From contig NZ_CP117466.1 of the NCBI RefSeq assembly GCF_028621715.1, positions 1,498,501 to 1,562,500 on the forward strand: 64,000 nucleotides of DNA. Reading direction: 5' to 3'. The translations under genes were made by a program, and so were the position numbers. This stretch comes from Paracoccus marcusii. Lineage in GTDB: Bacteria; Pseudomonadota; Alphaproteobacteria; Rhodobacterales; Rhodobacteraceae. The notes under the pieces were generated by a model that worked only from the letters and a program-made list of their open reading frames with translations, was not told the DNA's origin and did not search any database. Below are positions 37,380 to 48,963 of this stretch, one piece after another. Each line of letters begins with the position of its first letter. Within the stretch, counting starts at the first letter, position 1.

Positions 37380-39521
37380 CTATCGCGACAGCCGCATCGG
37401 TTGACCCGTGGTGACCTGCGGTCCATCCGCGGTCATGCGGATCGCGACGGCGCCGCTGCGGCGGAGGCGTTTCGGGTCCAGCAGCAGGCAGCGCGGCTTG
37501 CCGTCGATGTCGACGGGTTCGGTCGCGACCACGATGCGGTCGGGACGACAGGCGGCGGCGGCGCGGGCCCCCGACCCCTTTCCGGTCAGGTGCCAGACCT
37601 GCCAGCCGCCGGACAGGGCCGCCTGCCGGTCGCGGCGGTCGCCGGTCCAGGCCGGGCGGGCGGCGGCGGTTTCCTGGTCGGCCATGTCGCCGTCCTCCTG
37701 CAGCCAGGTCGAGACGACGAAGGCGCCGCCCGAGGGTTTCGAGATGGCGCGGCCCTCGGGGGTCATCAGGCCCACGGCCTCGCCCTCCGGCGCGATCAGC
37801 AGCAGCGGGCGGCGGGCAGTCATCCACAGCGCGGCGGCGGCGATCAGCAGCGTCATCGCCAGCACGAAGCCTGCCTGCGTCAGCACCCCACGCCGCGCCG
37901 CGGGGCGCCAGCAGAGGATGCCCAGCACAGCGCCAAAGCCCATCAGCGGCACCACGGCGGCGGGCGGCTTGGCCACACCGGTCACCGCCCCGCCCAGATC
38001 GGCGACGAACCGCGCGACCCAAAGCATCCATTCCGTGCCGATGCCCATGACCCACAGGGCCGGCGCCTCCAGCCCGACCAGGGCCAGGACGGCGCCGATG
38101 ACGCCCGCGGGCATCACCAGCGTGCCCATGACCGGCACCGCCAGCAGGTTCGCCAGCAGACCGTATTGCGCCATGCGGTTGAAATGCGCCGCGGCAATGG
38201 GCGATGTCGCCACGGCGGCGATCAGCGACGACACGATCAGCATCGCCACCGCGCGCAGCCACCATGGCAGGCGCGGGGACACCCGCGCCCAGGGGCCATA
38301 GACCAGGATCAGGGCCACGGTGGCGGCAAAGCTCATCTGGAAGCCGGCGCTGACGACGGCTTCGGGTGAATAGATCAGCACGATGGTCGCGGCCAGGGCG
38401 ACCGTGCGCAGGGAAATCGCCCGCCGGTCGGCGATGATCGCGCCCAGCATGACGGCGACCATGATGAACGACCGTTCGGTCGCGACCCCGCCGCCGGACA
38501 GCCACAGATAGGCGGCCGCCGCCGCCAGCGCGATGCCGGCCGCCCATTTGTGCATCGGTCGCGCCAGGCCGATCCCTGCGCCCTGCACCCCCACCAGGAC
38601 CATGCGCACCGCGCCATAGACGAAGGCCGCCAGCATTCCCATGTGCAGCCCCGAGATCGAGATGATGTGGTAGAGGTTCGAGGCGCGCATCACCTCGTTC
38701 GTCTCCTCGGCGATGCCGGAGCGGTCGCCGGTCATCAGGGCCGAGGCCACCGCGCCGGCCTGTCCGCCGATGCGGTCCTGGATCGCGGCGCTGATCGACA
38801 TGCGCGCCCGGTGCGCCCACCACACGCCCCCCTGCGGCGGCGCCACGGCCATGATCGGCGTGCGCGAATAGCCGACGGCGCCCAGGCCGTCGAACCATGC
38901 GAACATCCGAAAATCGAAGCTGCCCGGGGACGACGGCGCCGGGGGCGGGCCCAGATGCCCGGTCAGCATCACCCGCTGGCCCAGGGGCGGCAATGCATCG
39001 TCGCCCATCAGCGACAGGCGTACCCGCGCGGGCGTGCGGTCGGGCGACAGGTCATGCAGCACGACCCCGTCCAGCGTCAGGCGCATCCGGTCGCGCCCCG
39101 ACCGGTCGATCTGGATCACCCGCCCCTCGACCGGGCCGTAATAGCGCCATTCCAAGACCGGGGCCGCGACATGCGCGGCGCGGAACGCGACCAGGCCGGT
39201 GCCGGCGATCACGAAGGACAGCGCCAGTGCGGACAGATGGACGGCATCGGCCTGAGGCCAGCCGATCCGGCCTCGGTCGGCCCAAAGGGGCGCGTGGCGG
39301 GCGATGGTCAGCGACAGCGCCAGCAGGCAGGCCATCACGGTCCAATGGGCCGCGCCGAACAGCGTCGGATGCAGGAACCACAGCCCGATCCCGGCCGACA
39401 GGCAGACCGGCACCCAGGGAAACAGTCCCGCGCGCAGCGCCGCGGCGGGGCGCGCGGCGGCCACGGGGCGGGGTGCGGTCTGGGGCAGGGGGGGCGCGAC
39501 CGCCCCCGATTGGGGCAACAT
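37380..39521 (-). CDS. comEC: ComEC/Rec2-type DNA channel protein
   Basis: This is an inner-membrane protein of the family that forms the DNA uptake channel in competent bacteria. The 713-residue protein has an N-terminal soluble DUF4131-like region with paired hydrophobic segments, then the Competence domain (about 240-520) with [17 protein letters not shown]. The C-terminal domain (about 560-713) occupies the place of the metallo-beta-lactamase-like domain, but I see no HxHxDH motif. Alphaproteobacterial members are often so. Competence was not tested by this evidence. It diverges from gltX. Confidence 0.85.
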   Translation of the reverse strand: MLPQSGAVAPPLPQTAPRPVAAARPAAALRAGLFPWVPVCLSAGIGLWFLHPTLFGAAHWTVMACLLALSLTIARHAPLWADRGRIGWPQADAVHLSALALSFVIAGTGLVAFRAAHVAAPVLEWRYYGPVEGRVIQIDRSGRDRMRLTLDGVVLHDLSPDRTPARVRLSLMGDDALPPLGQRVMLTGHLGPPPAPSSPGSFDFRMFAWFDGLGAVGYSRTPIMAVAPPQGGVWWAHRARMSISAAIQDRIGGQAGAVASALMTGDRSGIAEETNEVMRASNLYHIISISGLHMGMLAAFVYGAVRMVLVGVQGAGIGLARPMHKWAAGIALAAAAAYLWLSGGGVATERSFIMVAVMLGAIIADRRAISLRTVALAATIVLIYSPEAVVSAGFQMSFAATVALILVYGPWARVSPRLPWWLRAVAMLIVSSLIAAVATSPIAAAHFNRMAQYGLLANLLAVPVMGTLVMPAGVIGAVLALVGLEAPALWVMGIGTEWMLWVARFVADLGGAVTGVAKPPAAVVPLMGFGAVLGILCWRPAARRGVLTQAGFVLAMTLLIAAAALWMTARRPLLLIAPEGEAVGLMTPEGRAISKPSGGAFVVSTWLQEDGDMADQETAAARPAWTGDRRDRQAALSGGWQVWHLTGKGSGARAAAACRPDRIVVATEPVDIDGKPRCLLLDPKRLRRSGAVAIRMTADGPQVTTGQPMRLSR

Positions 39522-39628
39522 CCTTGTCCTTTCGCGACCCGGTGACTATCACTTGGCCGCAAGATGGCACGGGGATGCTTACCAAAGCGTTAACGCCGTG
39601 CCGCGCCAGACCCTGCCCGAAGGCCGCC

Positions 39629-41017
39629 ATGACCCAGATCGTTACCCGTTTCGCCCCCTCTCCCACCGGATACCTGCATGTGGGCGGCGCCCGGACGGCG
39701 CTGTTCAACTGGCTGTTCGCGCGGGGGCGGGGCGGCAAGTTCCTGTTGCGGATCGAGGATACCGACCGCGCCCGCTCGACCCCCGAGGCCACTGCGGCAA
39801 TCCTGAAGGGCCTGACCTGGCTGGGCCTGGACTGGGACGGCGAACCCGTCAGCCAGTTCGAACGCAAGGACCGCCACGCCGAGGTCGCCCGCCAGATGCT
39901 GGACCAGGGCACGGCCTACAAGTGCTTCTCCACCACCGACGAGATCGCGGCCTGGCGCGAGGCGAACCCGCGCCAGCCCTTCCTCAGCCCGTGGCGCGAT
40001 GCGACCGACCTGCCCGACGCGCCCTATGTGATCCGCCTGAAGGCGCCGCGCGACGGAGAGACGGTGATCGACGATCAGGTGCAGGGCGCGGTGCGCGTCG
40101 CCAACGACCAGCTGGACGACATGGTGCTGCTGCGCAGCGACGGGACGCCCACCTATATGCTGGCCGTGGTGGTGGACGATCACGACATGGGCGTGACCCA
40201 TGTGATCCGCGGCGACGACCACCTGACCAACACCGCGCGCCAGATCCAGATCATCGACGCGATGGGCTGGCCGCGCCCGACCTATGCCCATATCCCGCTG
40301 ATCCACGGCGAGGACGGCAAGAAGCTGTCCAAGCGTCACGGCGCGGTCGGCCTTCACGAATTCGCGGCGCTTGGCTATCCGCCGGCGGCCATGCGCAACT
40401 ATCTGGCGCGGCTTGGCTGGAGCCATGGCGACGACGAGCTGTTCGACGATGCCCAGGCCCGCGAGTGGTTCGGGCTGGAGGGGATCGGACGCGCGCCCGC
40501 GCGCCTGGACTTCAAGAAGCTGGAGCATGTCAGCGGCCATCATATCGGGCGGATGCCGGACGATCAGGTCCTGGCCGCGCTGCAGGATTACCTGTCGGAA
40601 ACAGGCGCGGCTGCGCTGACCGACACGCAGCGCAGCCGCATCCGGGCAGCGATGGGCGCATTGAAGGAAAAGGCGAAAACCCTGCCTGGGCTGCTGGATC
40701 AGGCGCGGTTCGCGATGATCGAACGCCCTGTTGCGGTTGAGGAAAAGGCCGCGCGCAACCTGGATACGGTATCCCGTGGTATGCTGAAATCATTGACTGC
40801 TGCGGTGCAGAATGCTAGCTGGACCCGAGACGATCTGGAGGAGGCGGCCCAGCAGGTTGCCACGGAAAACGGTGTCGGACTGGGCAAGATCGCGGCACCG
40901 CTGCGCGCCGCCCTGGCCGGAACGAGCGCCACCCCCAGTGTGTTCGACATGATGACTGCGCTTGGCCGCGACGAAACGCTGGCCCGGCTGCAGGACCAGA
41001 CCGATTTGGCAGGCTGA
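39629..41017 (+). CDS. gltX: Glutamyl-tRNA synthetase
   Basis: GltX charges glutamate onto tRNA-Glu (and, in many alphaproteobacteria, tRNA-Gln for later amidation). The 462-residue class I synthetase has the HIGH-type motif in [19 protein letters not shown] and the KMSKS-type motif KLSKR at residues 232-236, followed by an anticodon-binding helical domain. The start is the conserved [14 protein letters not shown]; longer in-frame frames upstream are not used. gltA follows 79 bases downstream. A second gltX copy, common in these bacteria, is not in the window. Confidence 0.96.
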   Translation: MTQIVTRFAPSPTGYLHVGGARTALFNWLFARGRGGKFLLRIEDTDRARSTPEATAAILKGLTWLGLDWDGEPVSQFERKDRHAEVARQMLDQGTAYKCFSTTDEIAAWREANPRQPFLSPWRDATDLPDAPYVIRLKAPRDGETVIDDQVQGAVRVANDQLDDMVLLRSDGTPTYMLAVVVDDHDMGVTHVIRGDDHLTNTARQIQIIDAMGWPRPTYAHIPLIHGEDGKKLSKRHGAVGLHEFAALGYPPAAMRNYLARLGWSHGDDELFDDAQAREWFGLEGIGRAPARLDFKKLEHVSGHHIGRMPDDQVLAALQDYLSETGAAALTDTQRSRIRAAMGALKEKAKTLPGLLDQARFAMIERPVAVEEKAARNLDTVSRGMLKSLTAAVQNASWTRDDLEEAAQQVATENGVGLGKIAAPLRAALAGTSATPSVFDMMTALGRDETLARLQDQTDLAG

Positions 41018-41096
41018 AGCCTGCCCTCACATGCCAGGGCTGTCTGACGGGTTTACACGACGGACCGCCCGGCCTTAGCCGGAAGGACGCCTTTGC

Positions 41097-42386
41097 ATGG
41101 CCGACAAGACCGCTAAACTGCACCTGAACGGGCAGGACTATGACCTGCCCATCCTGTCGCCCACCAAGGGCCCGGACGTTCTGGACATCCGCAAGCTGTA
41201 TGGCCAGGCGGACGTGTTCACCTATGACCCCGGCTTCACCTCGACCGCCAGCTGCGATTCGACGATCACCTTCATCGACGGCGACAAGGGCGAGCTGTGG
41301 TATCGCGGCTATCCGATCGAGCAGCTGGCCGCCAAGTCCTGCTATCTGGAGGTCTGCTATCTGCTGCTGTACGGCGAGCTGCCGACCGAGGCGCAGATGG
41401 ACGATTTCCGCGCCCGCGTCACGCGCCACACGATGGTGCATGAGCAGATGCACAACTTCTTCCGCGGCTTCCGTCGCGACGCGCATCCGATGGCGACCAT
41501 GGTCGGCGTCGTGGGCGCCATGTCCGCCTTCTATCACGATTCGACCGACGTGAACGACGAATGGCAGCGCGAGGTCGCGGCGATCCGCCTGATCGCCAAG
41601 CTGCCCACGATCGCGGCGATGGCCTATAAATATTCGATCGGCCAGCCCTTCGTCTATCCGCAGAACGACCTGGATTACGCGTCGAACTTCCTGAACATGT
41701 GCTTCTCGGTCCCGGCCGAGAAATACGAGGTGAACCCGGCCCTGGCCCGCGCCATGGACCGCATCTTCACCCTGCATGCGGATCACGAGCAGAACGCGTC
41801 CACCTCGACCGTGCGCCTGGCGGGATCGTCGGGGGCGAACCCGTTTGCCTGCATCGCGGCGGGCATCGCCTGCCTGTGGGGCCCCGCCCATGGCGGCGCC
41901 AACCAGGCCTGCCTGGAGATGCTGCGCGAGATCGGCACCGTCGACCGCATCCCGGAATACATCGCCAAGGCCAAGGACAAGTCCGACCCGTTCAAGCTGA
42001 TGGGGTTCGGCCATCGGGTCTACAAGAACTTCGACCCGCGCGCGACGGTCATGAAGGAATCGGCCGACGAGGTCCTGGACCTGCTGGGCGTGGGCGACAA
42101 CCCGACGCTGCAGGTTGCCAAGGAACTGGAGAAGATCGCGCTTGAGGACGAGTACTTCATCGAGAAGAAGCTGTACCCCAACGTCGATTTCTATTCGGGC
42201 ATCATCCTGGAGGCGATGGGCTTCCCCACGTCGATGTTCACGCCGATCTTCGCGCTGTCGCGCACGGTGGGCTGGATCGCGCAGTGGAAAGAGATGATCG
42301 GCGATCCGCAGAACAAGATCGGCCGTCCGCGCCAGCTGTATGTCGGCAGCGACCGCCGCGACTATGTGGACCTGAAGGCGCGCTGA
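41097..42386 (+). CDS. gltA: Citrate synthase, type II
   Basis: This enzyme condenses acetyl-CoA and oxaloacetate at the entry of the TCA cycle. The 429-residue protein keeps the catalytic His265 (GPAHGGAN), His306 (GFGHRVYKN) and Asp364 (NVDFYSG), plus the HADHEQNAS block. Its length is that of the hexameric, NADH-sensitive bacterial type. It begins 79 bases after gltX and ends in a strong UUCG-loop terminator. Confidence 0.97.
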   Translation: MADKTAKLHLNGQDYDLPILSPTKGPDVLDIRKLYGQADVFTYDPGFTSTASCDSTITFIDGDKGELWYRGYPIEQLAAKSCYLEVCYLLLYGELPTEAQMDDFRARVTRHTMVHEQMHNFFRGFRRDAHPMATMVGVVGAMSAFYHDSTDVNDEWQREVAAIRLIAKLPTIAAMAYKYSIGQPFVYPQNDLDYASNFLNMCFSVPAEKYEVNPALARAMDRIFTLHADHEQNASTSTVRLAGSSGANPFACIAAGIACLWGPAHGGANQACLEMLREIGTVDRIPEYIAKAKDKSDPFKLMGFGHRVYKNFDPRATVMKESADEVLDLLGVGDNPTLQVAKELEKIALEDEYFIEKKLYPNVDFYSGIILEAMGFPTSMFTPIFALSRTVGWIAQWKEMIGDPQNKIGRPRQLYVGSDRRDYVDLKAR

Positions 42387-42408
42387 GCGTCCTGGCAGGT
42401 CAGGCATG

Positions 42409-42433
42409 GGGGTCCCTTCGGGGGCCCCTTTTT
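42409..42433 (+). terminator. Rho-independent terminator of gltA
   Basis: An 8-bp stem (42409-42416 with 42421-42428, one G-T pair) has a TTCG tetraloop and five following T residues. Confidence 0.9.
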
Positions 42434-42474
42434 CGTGGTTGCGCGGGGGGACGCGCGGTGGCAAGGGACCGGAC

Positions 42475-43140
42475 ATGAGCGAGATCGAACAGACAGGCGC
42501 CACCCGGCTGGCGCTGGTGACGGGGGCCTCTCGGGGGCTTGGGGCGGCGCTGGCCGAGGGGCTGGCGGCGCAGGGCTATCACGTGCTGGCGGTCGCGCGG
42601 ACCGTGGGCGCGCTGGAGGAGCTGGACGACCGCATCCGTGCGGCCGGTGGCCAGGCGACACTGGCGCCGATGGACGTGACCGAACCCGAGGCGATGAAGC
42701 AGATGACCCAGGCCATTGCCGGCCGGTGGGGCGGGCTGGACCTGTGGGCGCATTGCGCGGTTCATGCGGCGCCGATGTCGCCGGCGCCCCATATCGAGGG
42801 GCGCGACTGGTCCAAGTCGATGCTGGTCAATGTCGAGGTCGCCCGCGGCCTGATCGCCATGCTGGAGCCGCTGCTGCGCCAGCGCCGGGGAACGGCGCTG
42901 TTCTTTGACGATGCGCGGGGCGGGCAGAAGTTCTTTGGCGCCTACGGCGCGTCCAAGGCCGCGCAGATCGCGTTGGCGCGCAGCTGGCAGGCCGAGACGG
43001 TGCAGACCGGCCCGCGGGTGCTGATCGATTCGCCGGCGCCCATGCCGACCGCCGTCCGCGCGCGGTTCCATCCAGGCGAGGATCGCGGCGCGCTGGCACC
43101 GTGCAGGGACGAGGCGGCGCGCATCCTGTCGCTGTTGTGA
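42475..43140 (+). CDS. Short-chain dehydrogenase/reductase
   Basis: The 221-residue protein has the cofactor motif TGASRGLG near residues 16-23 and the catalytic YGASK (Tyr-x3-Lys). The usual NNAG is replaced by AHCAVHA and the usual catalytic Ser lies in a poorly conserved FDDARGG segment. These changes weaken a confident enzymatic call. The substrate is unknown. The gene is single between the gltA terminator and a dispersed hairpin element. Confidence 0.8.
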   Translation: MSEIEQTGATRLALVTGASRGLGAALAEGLAAQGYHVLAVARTVGALEELDDRIRAAGGQATLAPMDVTEPEAMKQMTQAIAGRWGGLDLWAHCAVHAAPMSPAPHIEGRDWSKSMLVNVEVARGLIAMLEPLLRQRRGTALFFDDARGGQKFFGAYGASKAAQIALARSWQAETVQTGPRVLIDSPAPMPTAVRARFHPGEDRGALAPCRDEAARILSLL

Positions 43141-43143
43141 GGT

Positions 43144-43191
43144 TTGCGTCCCGCGGCGGCGCGGGGGGCTGCCTGCCCCCCGCACCCCCCG
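43144..43191. repeat. Dispersed intergenic hairpin element (copy 2)
   Basis: TTGCGTCCCGCGGCGGC, a 9-bp perfect stem (43161-43169 with 43175-43183) and an ACCCCCC tract, the same order as at 31206-31252. It lies between the convergent dehydrogenase and aminopeptidase P genes. Confidence 0.65.
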
Positions 43192-43195
43192 GATG

Positions 43196-45001
43196 TCACA
43201 CCTGGCCGAGCGGTTCGGTCGCCGCCGTCAGCCAGTCCAGATCCTGCCCCTGAAGATCGGGCGACAGGCTGATCCGAACCTGGGCGTGATAGGCGTCCAG
43301 CCAGGCGACATCGTCGGCCGACAGCGCAGCGCGGTCGATCAGGCGGCGGTCGATGGGGCATAGCGTCAGCGTGTCGAAGCCCAGCATCTGGCGGCCCGGT
43401 TCGGCATCGGCCTGGGTCACGACGATCAGATTCTCGATCCGGATGCCGAAGCTGCCTTCGCGGTAGTAGCCGGGCTCGTTCGACAGGATCATGCCGGGTT
43501 CCAGCGGCACGTCGCTGACGCGGCTGATCCGCGCCGGGCCTTCATGCACGCAAAGTGCCGCGCCGACGCCGTGGCCGGTGCCGTGATCGTAGTCCAGACC
43601 CTGCGACCACAGGAACTGACGCGCCAGGGTGTCCAGATGCCCCCCGGTCACGCCGGTCGGAAAGCGCGCCCGCGACAGGGCGATCATGCCGCGCAGCACT
43701 GCGGTGAAGGGCCCGACCGCGTCCGGGCGCAGATCGCCCAAGGGCACGGTGCGGGTGATATCGGTGGTGCCGTCGGCGTATTGACCGCCGGAATCGATCA
43801 GCAGCAGGTCGCCCGCAGCCAACCGACGGTTGGTCGCTTCGGTCACGCGGTAATGGACGATGGCGCCGTTCGGACCGGCGCCCATGATCGTGTCGAAGCT
43901 GATGTCGAGGATGCCCTGATCACGGCGCAGCCCCTCCAGTTGGCGGACCACGTCGATCTCGGACAGGGCGGCGGGGTCCTGACGGTCTAGCCATGCCAAC
44001 AGGCGCACCATGGCCAGCCCGTCACGGTGATGGGCGCTGCGCATGCCCGAAAGCTCTGCCGCGTTCTTGCGGGCCTTGGGCAGGACGGCGGGATCGGGGC
44101 CTGCGACGACGGTGGTGCCCGCGGCCTCTAGGATGCGAAACGCGGCCTCGGGCGCGGAGCCGGGATCGAGGCGAACGGGGCCTTCGAGGTCGGTCAGCGC
44201 CGCAGCCAGCGCGTCATGCGGCAGGATGTGGACATGATTGCCCAGATGCGCGCGCAGGTCGGCGTCGAACTTGGCCGGGTCCGCGAACAGCGCAAGATCG
44301 CCGCTGTCCGACAGCACCGCAAAGGATTGCACCACCGGGTTCTTGGGCAGGTCGCTGCCGCGGATGTTTAGCAGCCAGGATATCGAGTCGGGCAGCGTCA
44401 ACAGCGCCGCTGCCTGCCCCTGCGCCTTGAGATCGGTGGCCAGGCGGGCGCGTTTCTGCGCCGCGCTCTCTCCGGCGATGGCGTCGGGGTGGATGCGGGC
44501 AGGACCCACGGGCGGGGCGGGGCGGTTGCGCCAGATCGCGTCGACCGGATTGTGGTCCAGCGCGATCAGGGCGATGCCGGTGTCGGTCAGCGCGCCCTCC
44601 ATCCCGGCGATCTCCTTGCGTGTGTGCAGCCAGGGGTCGAAACCCACGCGCCCGCCCTGGGGCAAGGCCTCGGCCAGCCAGGCGGAGGGGCGCGTCTCGG
44701 GCCAGGGCACCGGGGTGAAATGACCAAGGTCGATCTGGCTGCGCACCTGCACGCGATAGCGGCCGTCGATGAAGACGCCCGCCTGGTCAGCCGTCACGAT
44801 CGCGAATCCTGCGCTGCCGGTGAACCCGGTCAGCCAGGCCAGTCGGGCGTCGGCATCGGCCACGTATTCGCCCTGATGCACATCGGCCCGCGGCACGATG
44901 ACCGCGTCCAGCTGTTCGCGGGCCATCAACTGGCGGAGGGCGGTCAGGCGGGCGGCATGATCGCCACCGCCCGCCGGGTCGTCGAAGGTCTGAAAGCTCA
45001 C
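43196..45001 (-). CDS. Aminopeptidase P, M24 family
   Basis: This enzyme removes an N-terminal residue that precedes proline. The 601-residue cytosolic protein has two creatinase-like N-terminal domains (about 1-310) and the pita-bread M24 domain. Its dimetal ligands are seen as Asp in LLIDSGGQYADGTTD, His in HGTGHGVGAA, Glu in LSNEPGYY and Glu in IRIENLI. The large three-domain form matches the APP group. It overlaps the UPF0173 gene by four bases, so the two are coupled. Confidence 0.93.
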   Translation of the reverse strand: MSFQTFDDPAGGGDHAARLTALRQLMAREQLDAVIVPRADVHQGEYVADADARLAWLTGFTGSAGFAIVTADQAGVFIDGRYRVQVRSQIDLGHFTPVPWPETRPSAWLAEALPQGGRVGFDPWLHTRKEIAGMEGALTDTGIALIALDHNPVDAIWRNRPAPPVGPARIHPDAIAGESAAQKRARLATDLKAQGQAAALLTLPDSISWLLNIRGSDLPKNPVVQSFAVLSDSGDLALFADPAKFDADLRAHLGNHVHILPHDALAAALTDLEGPVRLDPGSAPEAAFRILEAAGTTVVAGPDPAVLPKARKNAAELSGMRSAHHRDGLAMVRLLAWLDRQDPAALSEIDVVRQLEGLRRDQGILDISFDTIMGAGPNGAIVHYRVTEATNRRLAAGDLLLIDSGGQYADGTTDITRTVPLGDLRPDAVGPFTAVLRGMIALSRARFPTGVTGGHLDTLARQFLWSQGLDYDHGTGHGVGAALCVHEGPARISRVSDVPLEPGMILSNEPGYYREGSFGIRIENLIVVTQADAEPGRQMLGFDTLTLCPIDRRLIDRAALSADDVAWLDAYHAQVRISLSPDLQGQDLDWLTAATEPLGQV

Positions 45002-45690
45002 AGCGCGATGGCCTCCATCACCTTGGGTTCGATCACGACGACGTCGGGCAGGGCGTCAATCAGCACCTGCGCCGACTGTTCCAGCAGGGGGAAGGTCTTG
45101 TAATGGCAGGGGATCACGGTCTTGAAGTCGAAATAGCGCTTGGCCGCATAGGCCGCGCGCGACATGTCCATGGTGAAATGCCCGCCCGCGCACAGGATGC
45201 CGATGTCTGGCTTGTGCAGGTCGCCCATCCATTCCATGTCGGCCATGATGTCGGTGTCGCCCGAGACATAGATCACATGCCCGTCGCCCGCGATCATGTA
45301 GCCCGATTCGTGGCCCGCATAGACCGGTCCGTCCGGCCCGCTGATCGAGCTGGAATGCGTCGCGTTGACCATCGTCACCTGCGCGCCGCCCAGATCGACC
45401 GTGCCGCCCTTGTTGAAGCCGATGCCCTCGATCTTGTCGGTCTTTTCCCAATGGCCGATCAGGTCGAAGATGCCCACGACGGGGATCTTCAGCTCCTTGG
45501 CCAGGGCCAGCGTGTCGCCGGTATGATCGCCATGGCCGTGGGTGATCAGGATATGCGTGGCGCCGTCGATGGCCTCGGCGCGCCGGTCGTCGGGAAAGAC
45601 GGGGTTTCCGCTGAACCAGGGGTCGATCAGGATCACGGCCTGTTCGATCTGCAGACGAAAGCCGGAATGGCCAAGCCAGGTCAGTTTCAT
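44998..45690 (-). CDS. UPF0173 metal-dependent hydrolase
   Basis: The 230-residue protein is a metallo-beta-lactamase fold hydrolase with His51-x-His53-x-Asp55-His56 (THGHGDHTGD) and the later metal residues in SGDTDI and IPCHYKTFP. The UPF0173 family has no firm substrate. It starts 69 bases past the recJ stop and overlaps the downstream aminopeptidase gene by four bases. Confidence 0.92.
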   Translation of the reverse strand: MKLTWLGHSGFRLQIEQAVILIDPWFSGNPVFPDDRRAEAIDGATHILITHGHGDHTGDTLALAKELKIPVVGIFDLIGHWEKTDKIEGIGFNKGGTVDLGGAQVTMVNATHSSSISGPDGPVYAGHESGYMIAGDGHVIYVSGDTDIMADMEWMGDLHKPDIGILCAGGHFTMDMSRAAYAAKRYFDFKTVIPCHYKTFPLLEQSAQVLIDALPDVVVIEPKVMEAIAL

Positions 45691-45759
45691 GGGGTCTCCT
45701 TCGCGCTGTCGCGGCAGGTTAGCGGCCGCGTCCGGTCGTGACCAGAACCCCCGGCGGGG

Positions 45760-47511
<1,752 letters not shown>

Positions 47512-47514
47512 GTG

Positions 47515-47528
47515 TCTTCTTTGTCCAA
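47515..47528 (-). repeat. Short repeated motif upstream of recJ (copy 2)
   Basis: TTGGACAAAGAAGA on the minus strand, three bases before the recJ ATG, is identical to the 19901-19914 copy before fabG and likewise follows CCCCGGGG-type sequence. The spacing means the AAGAAG part is too close to the ATG to be an ideal ribosome site here. Confidence 0.6.
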
Positions 47529-47556
47529 GGGCCCCGGGGTCGTCCCGGGACGGGAC

Positions 47557-47577
47557 AGGGGGGCGCGGGGCCCCCCT
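47557..47577 (-). terminator. Stem-loop in the glpX-recJ spacer
   Basis: An 8-bp perfect stem (47557-47564 with 47570-47577) lies just after the glpX stop, with a 12-base palindrome at 47541-47552 beyond it. There is no T run; it may be attenuating rather than fully terminating. Confidence 0.4.
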
Positions 47578-47581
47578 TACC

Positions 47582-48547
47582 TCACTTCACCGGGTTGCGA
47601 TAGGTCATGCGCCGCACCGATCCGGTCTTGGACCGCATCAGGATGGTCTCGGTCGTCAGGTATCCCGGCTCGCGCTTGACGCCGGCGACGATAGAGCCGT
47701 CGGTGACGCCGGTCGCGGCAAAGATCACGTCGTCGGTGACCAGGTCGTCGCGGGCATAGATGCGGTCCAGGTCGGTGATCCCGGCCTTCTTCGCGCGTCC
47801 GCGTTCGTCGTCGTTGCGGAACATCAGGCGGCCCCACATCTGCCCGCCCATGCATTTCAGCGCCGCCGCGGCCAGGACGCCCTCGGGCGCGCCGCCCGAA
47901 CCCATGTACATGTCGATGCCGGTCAGCTCGGCCTCGGCGCAGTGGATCACGCCGGCCACGTCGCCGTCGGTGATCAGGCGGATCGCGGCGCCGGTCTGGC
48001 GAACCTCGGCGATCATCTCCTCATGGCGCGGACGCTCCAGGATGCAGACGGTGATGTCTCCGTCCTCGCAGCCGCGGGCGCGGGCCAGGGCGCGCACGCG
48101 TTCGGCCGGGCTCATGTCCAGGCTGACGACGTCCTTGGGATAGCCCGGCCCCACGGCCAGCTTGTCCATATAGACGTCGGGTGCGTGCAGCAGCGTGCCG
48201 CGCGGCGCCATCGCGATGACGGTCAGCGCGTTCGGCATGTCCTTGGCGGTCAGGGTGGTGCCTTCCAGCGGGTCCAGCGCGATGTCCACCTCGGGGCCTT
48301 CGCCGGTGCCGACCTCCTCGCCGATGAACAGCATCGGCGCCTCGTCGCGCTCGCCCTCGCCGATGACGACGACGCCCTTGATGTCCAGCATGTTCAGCTG
48401 GTCGCGCATCGCGTTCACCGCGGCCTGGTCGGCGGCCTTCTCGTCGCCGCGGCCGATCAGCCGGGCCGAGGCATGGGCCGCCGCCTCGCTGACGCGGGCC
48501 AGGCCCAGGGACAGCATCCTGTCGTTGAAATCCTTCGGCGCGGTCAT
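47582..48547 (-). CDS. glpX: Fructose-1,6-bisphosphatase class II
   Basis: GlpX dephosphorylates fructose-1,6-bisphosphate in gluconeogenesis; some relatives also act on sedoheptulose bisphosphate. The 321-residue protein starts MTAPKDFNDRMLSLGLARV and has VIGEGERDEAPMLFIGEEVG and ALDPLEGTTL, the metal-site blocks, and GSGGAPEGVLAAAAL. An ATG nine bases upstream is possible; the chosen one has GAGGGAC before it. recJ follows. Confidence 0.94.
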   Translation of the reverse strand: MTAPKDFNDRMLSLGLARVSEAAAHASARLIGRGDEKAADQAAVNAMRDQLNMLDIKGVVVIGEGERDEAPMLFIGEEVGTGEGPEVDIALDPLEGTTLTAKDMPNALTVIAMAPRGTLLHAPDVYMDKLAVGPGYPKDVVSLDMSPAERVRALARARGCEDGDITVCILERPRHEEMIAEVRQTGAAIRLITDGDVAGVIHCAEAELTGIDMYMGSGGAPEGVLAAAALKCMGGQMWGRLMFRNDDERGRAKKAGITDLDRIYARDDLVTDDVIFAATGVTDGSIVAGVKREPGYLTTETILMRSKTGSVRRMTYRNPVK

Positions 48548-48620
48548 GTCCCTCATCCCTTCGTGCTGCAGGTTGGGGGCTTTCTAGGGGGCGGGGCAGG
48601 GGGCAGCAAGCCTGACGGCG

Positions 48621-48887
48621 CTAACGGTCCGGGCTTTCCGACAGTTCCAGCGCCAGCGCGTGGATCCGCGGCACGATGTCGCCCAGGGTCGCATGGACCA
48701 GGCGGTGCTGCTGGATCCGCGTCAGCCCGGCAAAGGCCGGGCTGGCCATGCGGATGCGGAAATGGCTTTCGCCCCCGTCGCGAAAGCCTGCATGGCCGCG
48801 ATGATCCTCGCTTTCGTCCAGCACCTGCAGGGTCGTGGGCTGCAGGGCTGCCAGTCGTTCGGTCATCTGGTCCGCGATCATCCGCAT
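48621..48887 (-). CDS. BolA family protein
   Basis: BolA proteins pair with monothiol glutaredoxins in iron-sulfur and iron signalling. The 88-residue product has LQVLDESEDHRGHAGF, the helix-turn-helix-like core with the cluster-ligand histidines, and HRLVHATLGDIVPRIHALAL. Three start codons (48911, 48887, 48881) are possible; GGAAAGG favours the last two. It lies upstream of glpX on the same strand and diverges from the J-domain gene. Confidence 0.9.
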   Translation of the reverse strand: MRMIADQMTERLAALQPTTLQVLDESEDHRGHAGFRDGGESHFRIRMASPAFAGLTRIQQHRLVHATLGDIVPRIHALALELSESPDR

Positions 48888-48963
48888 ATCCTTTCCGTCA
48901 AGGGGTTTCATGTCCCGTCAGATAGCCTAAACTGCCCGCCTTGAGTCGCAAAGGTGCCCCAGG

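Noticed and set aside
35614..38898. A 1,094-codon leftward frame across the aminotransferase and comEC
   Set aside because: It runs antisense to the aminotransferase and out of frame within comEC, and both real genes have clear family motifs.
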